A DNA stretch of 64,000 bases from UBA1227 sp964539045 (lineage in GTDB: Bacteria; Bacillota; Clostridia; Oscillospirales; Acutalibacteraceae). This document shows positions 61,048-64,000 of the stretch, piece by piece (position 1 is the first letter of the stretch; every line of letters begins with the position of its first letter). Position numbers and translations under genes: made by a program. A model generated the notes under the pieces. It saw only the letters and a list, made by a program, of their open reading frames with translations, made no database searches and was not told where the DNA came from. The stretch spans positions 18,788-82,787 of the forward strand of contig CAZIHW010000117.1 of the NCBI GenBank assembly GCA_964539045.1. The letters run 5' to 3'.

Positions 61048-62638
61048 CTGTAATATCGTCAGTTGAACTGTCTTTTTCAAATGCATTTGTAGCGATCCGC
61101 TTTGCCAGATTTTCCATGCTGCTTCCACGGTAGTATGAGAGCTGTTTTGCAATTTGCAATTCATCTCCTATCCAGATTCCGTCGCTTGACATGAGAACGA
61201 TATCGTACTCCGACAGGGTAGCACTTGCGTGCGAGAACTCTACATTGCCCAGGATACCGATCGGCAATGCAACTCTATCAAGTTTTACAACCTTTTCCCC
61301 GTGTCGTACTAAAGTGGCGGCGGCGCCTGCTTTATAAAAATCTGCTTTACCGGTGCTTAAGTCAATGCATGCCATATCTATTGTGGACAGTGTTTCATCA
61401 CCTGAATTTGCCAGTATCGCGGAATTCGTTATGTTTATAGCGCTTTCAAAGTCTATTCCTTCTTTGAGAAGGCTTGAGAGTATCTCTACCGACATTGTAC
61501 TCCCGATAGCTGCGGCTGAGCCTGTTCCCATACCGTCGCTGAGCATTATAACAAATTTATCATTTGATGTTTTGAAGGTTGTAAAATAATCTCCGCTCCT
61601 ATGATTGCACTTTGCTGACAATTGATGTGCGCCCAGGTTTACTTCGTATAATTCCCCATATTCATCGGGGGACACTGTGTTATTCATAGCCTCGGCTTCC
61701 AGTATGTCGGACAAATTAAGGATCAGATTGCCGGTATCGGAAATCTGCTTTGACACTACATTTCTCATTTGTGCTGCAGATATGTCTTCCGGAAACATGT
61801 CTGTGGTTTTTTCGGAAACACGATCCAGCAAATCAGATACCTTGCCTATGGTTGTCCCTATAGAGCTCAGCTTATTCCTTATCATGGTTTCGTAGTTGTA
61901 ATTGCTATCTTCCTTTGGGAAAATTATTTCGTTTATATTTTTTGTAATTGAAGTGGGCAGGCCGAGGTATATTATTGCCGCAACAATATATGAAACCAAT
62001 ACTTTTGGACTTTCCGCCCCGAGGGTTACGATAACGGCGGCCAATACTCCGAATGCGCAATTGTAATATTTTTTATCGGGGTTGCATATGATTAAAAATA
62101 TGTAGCAACAGCATACCAGTGAGAGGTTAATATACCATATTTCCAACCGGGAGAGTGCCAGCAGAACAAGTGTCAGCGATACTATTATCGAGGTCTTGTC
62201 TTTATTCTGAAAAGCATTACAAAAAAAGTAGGCGGCACCTGCAGACAATACTGCCTCAAAGATGTAGATCAGTACATCAGTCAATACGAAGTGTGTAGAT
62301 ATAACTACAGTTAATGCAGTGACTATGCAGGAAATTCCCGTTAAAGCAGACACAAAAATGGGACTGTAAGTGTTTTTCTTGTCCTTTAAAGCCCCGCGTA
62401 TGACCAGTATTGTAAAAAGTGTAGCTACATACCTCAGCGGTATGATTTCATCCGCCGGAGAGAGAAGGTATCCCAATGAAGCGGCAATAAGGCCTATCGG
62501 AGAAAAAACCTCCGGTAAAGCCGCAACAAAAGCCGGACCAAAGGGGGATATACTTCCAAGGGACACGCTGTAAGATAAAATAAATGATACTGCAAATACT
62601 GCAATTCCTGATAAAAAGGTTTTCAGAGAAATTTTCAT
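61010..62638 (-). CDS. spoIIE: SpoIIE-family membrane PP2C phosphatase (short form)
   Basis: In spore formers SpoIIE dephosphorylates SpoIIAA to release sigma-F. This protein has 542 residues from ATG 62638 behind GGTGG, far shorter than the roughly 820 of Bacillus SpoIIE. About eight to ten hydrophobic helices fill residues 1-230. A reduced linker leads to the C-terminal PP2C domain with FVIMLSDGMGTGSAAAIGS, STIDMACIDLSTGKADFYKA, LPIGIL and VLMSSDGI, ending in STDDITVIAAQLL. Metal-binding aspartates are kept. The central regulatory region seems trimmed. SpoIIR in the same window supports a sporulation role. Confidence 0.87.
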   Translation of the reverse strand: MKISLKTFLSGIAVFAVSFILSYSVSLGSISPFGPAFVAALPEVFSPIGLIAASLGYLLSPADEIIPLRYVATLFTILVIRGALKDKKNTYSPIFVSALTGISCIVTALTVVISTHFVLTDVLIYIFEAVLSAGAAYFFCNAFQNKDKTSIIVSLTLVLLALSRLEIWYINLSLVCCCYIFLIICNPDKKYYNCAFGVLAAVIVTLGAESPKVLVSYIVAAIIYLGLPTSITKNINEIIFPKEDSNYNYETMIRNKLSSIGTTIGKVSDLLDRVSEKTTDMFPEDISAAQMRNVVSKQISDTGNLILNLSDILEAEAMNNTVSPDEYGELYEVNLGAHQLSAKCNHRSGDYFTTFKTSNDKFVIMLSDGMGTGSAAAIGSTMSVEILSSLLKEGIDFESAINITNSAILANSGDETLSTIDMACIDLSTGKADFYKAGAAATLVRHGEKVVKLDRVALPIGILGNVEFSHASATLSEYDIVLMSSDGIWIGDELQIAKQLSYYRGSSMENLAKRIATNAFEKDSSTDDITVIAAQLLPLKSL

Positions 62639-62666
62639 TCTTAACACCACCGAAAAAAAGTATAAA

Positions 62667-62712
62667 ATCCGCAGAGCGTGAAAAGTGTCACTCTCTGCGG
62701 ACTTTTTTTGTC
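62667..62712 (-). terminator. Terminator after the GH13 gene
   Basis: TCCGCAGAG and CTCTGCGGA form a perfect 9-bp outer stem, with GTGA/TCAC inside. On the minus strand it is followed by TTTTATACTTTTTTT; on the plus strand a T-run also follows. Confidence 0.85.
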
Positions 62713-62731
62713 TTATTTTCGATGATTTTGT

Positions 62732-64000
62732 TTAGATATTGCGCTTTAAGTAAACTCGTACATTTTCCAGGAGTATAAAGCTTTCGCCCGGAAGCTCTAT
62801 TTTATTTCCGTCCACTTCACCTTCTCCTAAAAGCTTTATGGGGTGAGAAACATGTTCGGGCAAATAATACGTTATATGGTTTTCTCCTCTGTTTGCTACG
62901 AGGATTATAGAGTGCCTTGGGTTTCCGTCTTTTTCCCTGGCATATGCGATGCAACCGTCAGCCGCGGAAATCGGAACGAAGTCGGCATTCTTCAACATGC
63001 GGTTGTTTATTCTGAATCTGCCGAGTTGCTCATAGAAACTCAAAAGCTCCATGTCAAGTTTACCCCATGGGAAAGCCTGCCTGTTGAACGGATCTTTCAG
63101 TCCTTCCAAACCTACCTCGTCTCCATAATATACGGAAGGGAAGCCGGGGAGTGTGTATTGGATTGCCGCTGCAATTTTCAAAAGACGTTTGCATCTTTCC
63201 TTCTCTTGTGAGTTCAGAGAAAAAGATGCCTGCCACTCACGGTTTTTACCCTCGCCTTCGGCAGTCTCGCCGGACAGTCTCGAGAGAATTCTCGGTGTGT
63301 CGTGTGTACCCAGGGGATTCATCAACGTGTCGACTATTTCCTTGGGATAGTTCTCGATGATGTCAAATATCTGCTCGAAGAAATCCTCTGCGTTGTCATT
63401 TGCTATGAAGTCTATAATTGCATTTCTGAACGGATAGTTCATCACGCTGTCGAGTTCCTTACCGAGAAGATATTTTCTTCTGACACCATAGGATGTTTTA
63501 TTTGACGCATTTTCCCATACCTCTCCTAAAAGGAGTGCGTCCGGTTTCGTAGCTTTTATGCGTTCTTTGATGGCAACAATAAATTCGTCCGGCAACTCGT
63601 CGGCCACATCGAGCCTCCAACCGTCAGCTCCCAGTTTAAGCCATTTTGCTATAATGCCGTTTTCACCTGCGATGTATTCCAGATAAGAAGGATCTGTTTC
63701 TATAACCTCCGGCAATGTATCTACACCCCACCAAGACTCATAATTGTGGGGCCATTGATTGAATTTGTACCAACTTCTGTAGGGTGACTCTTCTGAGTTG
63801 AACGCTCCGACAGTATCATATCTGCGATATCTGTTGAAGTATTTACTGTCATCTCCGGTATGGCTGAAAACTCCGTCAATAATTACTTTTATATCCAGGG
63901 CATGGGCTGCCATGCACAGGGATACGAAGTCGCTTTCCTTTCCGAGAAGCGGATCTATGACTTCGTAATCTGCGGTGTTATATCTATGATTTGAGTGGGC
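62732..64000 (-). CDS. GH13 glycoside hydrolase (alpha-amylase/neopullulanase type), 5' part outside the window
   Basis: The last 422 codons of a GH13 enzyme; the frame stays open to base 64000, so an internal ATG at 63913 is not the real start. The four GH13 regions are present: DGVFSHTG (I), WRLDVADELPDEF with the nucleophile Asp (II), LLGEVWENAS with the acid Glu (III) and LGTHDTPRI (IV). SNHRYNTADYEVIDPLLG just before region I and the C-terminal beta domain fit the neopullulanase/cyclomaltodextrinase group. No signal peptide can be judged. A terminator follows it. Confidence 0.92.
   Translation of the reverse strand, partial: AHSNHRYNTADYEVIDPLLGKESDFVSLCMAAHALDIKVIIDGVFSHTGDDSKYFNRYRRYDTVGAFNSEESPYRSWYKFNQWPHNYESWWGVDTLPEVIETDPSYLEYIAGENGIIAKWLKLGADGWRLDVADELPDEFIVAIKERIKATKPDALLLGEVWENASNKTSYGVRRKYLLGKELDSVMNYPFRNAIIDFIANDNAEDFFEQIFDIIENYPKEIVDTLMNPLGTHDTPRILSRLSGETAEGEGKNREWQASFSLNSQEKERCKRLLKIAAAIQYTLPGFPSVYYGDEVGLEGLKDPFNRQAFPWGKLDMELLSFYEQLGRFRINNRMLKNADFVPISAADGCIAYAREKDGNPRHSIILVANRGENHITYYLPEHVSHPIKLLGEGEVDGNKIELPGESFILLENVRVYLKRNI

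Noticed and set aside
63913..64000. ATG 63913 as the start of the GH13 gene
   Set aside because: The frame continues to the window edge with conserved family sequence (SNHRYNTADYEVIDPLLG), so this methionine is internal.
1..64000. CRISPR arrays, insertion sequences, prophage or integrase genes
   Set aside because: No regularly spaced repeats, transposase or phage genes were found on either strand; the repeats present are short intergenic elements.

Overview
The window reads as a chromosomal segment of an anaerobic, spore-forming Bacillota of class Clostridia, probably near the Oscillospirales/Ruminococcaceae. Support for this: sporulation genes (spoIIR and a short SpoIIE-type phosphatase), the hrcA-grpE-dnaK-dnaJ operon behind a perfect CIRCE operator, RNase Y with YmdB, the Asp23/DAK2/recG block, trmK-nif3, RqcH, a U32 peptidase next to zapA, ferredoxin-dependent indolepyruvate oxidoreductase, and consistent sigma-A promoters and AGGAGG ribosome binding sites. 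The genus assignment is inference. No insertion sequence, prophage, CRISPR array or rRNA was seen.

Layout. 0.1-3.8 kb: folC with a LytTR response regulator, then a small sigma factor paired with an FHA protein. 3.8-8.7 kb: heat-shock operon. 8.9-12.9 kb: acyl-CoA synthetase plus indolepyruvate oxidoreductase alpha and beta, an aromatic keto-acid oxidation operon. 13.0-18.5 kb: UDP-galactopyranose mutase, a two-component system with an HtrA protease, and a TetR regulator. 18.5-26.7 kb: rny, ymdB, an orphan solute-binding lipoprotein, Asp23, a DAK2 protein and recG. 26.7-34.4 kb: LysM/G5/M23 cell-wall hydrolase, ACT and PFL (UPF0210) proteins, DUF378, DUF1858, trmK, nif3 and rqcH. 34.4-44.1 kb: ispE, spoIIR, a Thr-rich surface protein, YitT, ClC, MATE, plsY, an Rrf2 regulator, DUF1846 and sortase B.

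44.2-51.4 kb is the most unusual part. A transglutaminase lipoprotein precedes a compact type IV pilus/type II secretion-like operon: one PilC/GspF membrane protein, four small single-anchor pilin-like proteins and one PilT-type ATPase. No GspE/PilB, prepilin peptidase or PilM/N/O/Q gene is visible. The ATPase gene overlaps an ABC-F gene. 51.4-57.5 kb: PAS-like protein, metallophosphoesterase, tRNA-Thr(CGT), a lipoprotein, an SDR reductase, a dUTPase, and an NhaC-type transporter behind a lysine riboswitch and terminator, so probably a lysine transporter. 57.5-64 kb: U32 peptidase, zapA, a candidate 6S RNA, an MTA/SAH nucleosidase, the SpoIIE-like phosphatase and a GH13 enzyme cut by the window edge.

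Regulatory DNA is rich: a consensus promoter with a 25-bp palindrome over its -10 and start region ahead of the M23 gene, nested palindromes around the tetR promoter, a 20-bp tandem duplication of the trmK ribosome binding site and start codon that creates a seven-codon minicistron, and a dispersed AGCCTGACAGC-type intergenic element. All functional calls come from reading the sequence; no database search was run.
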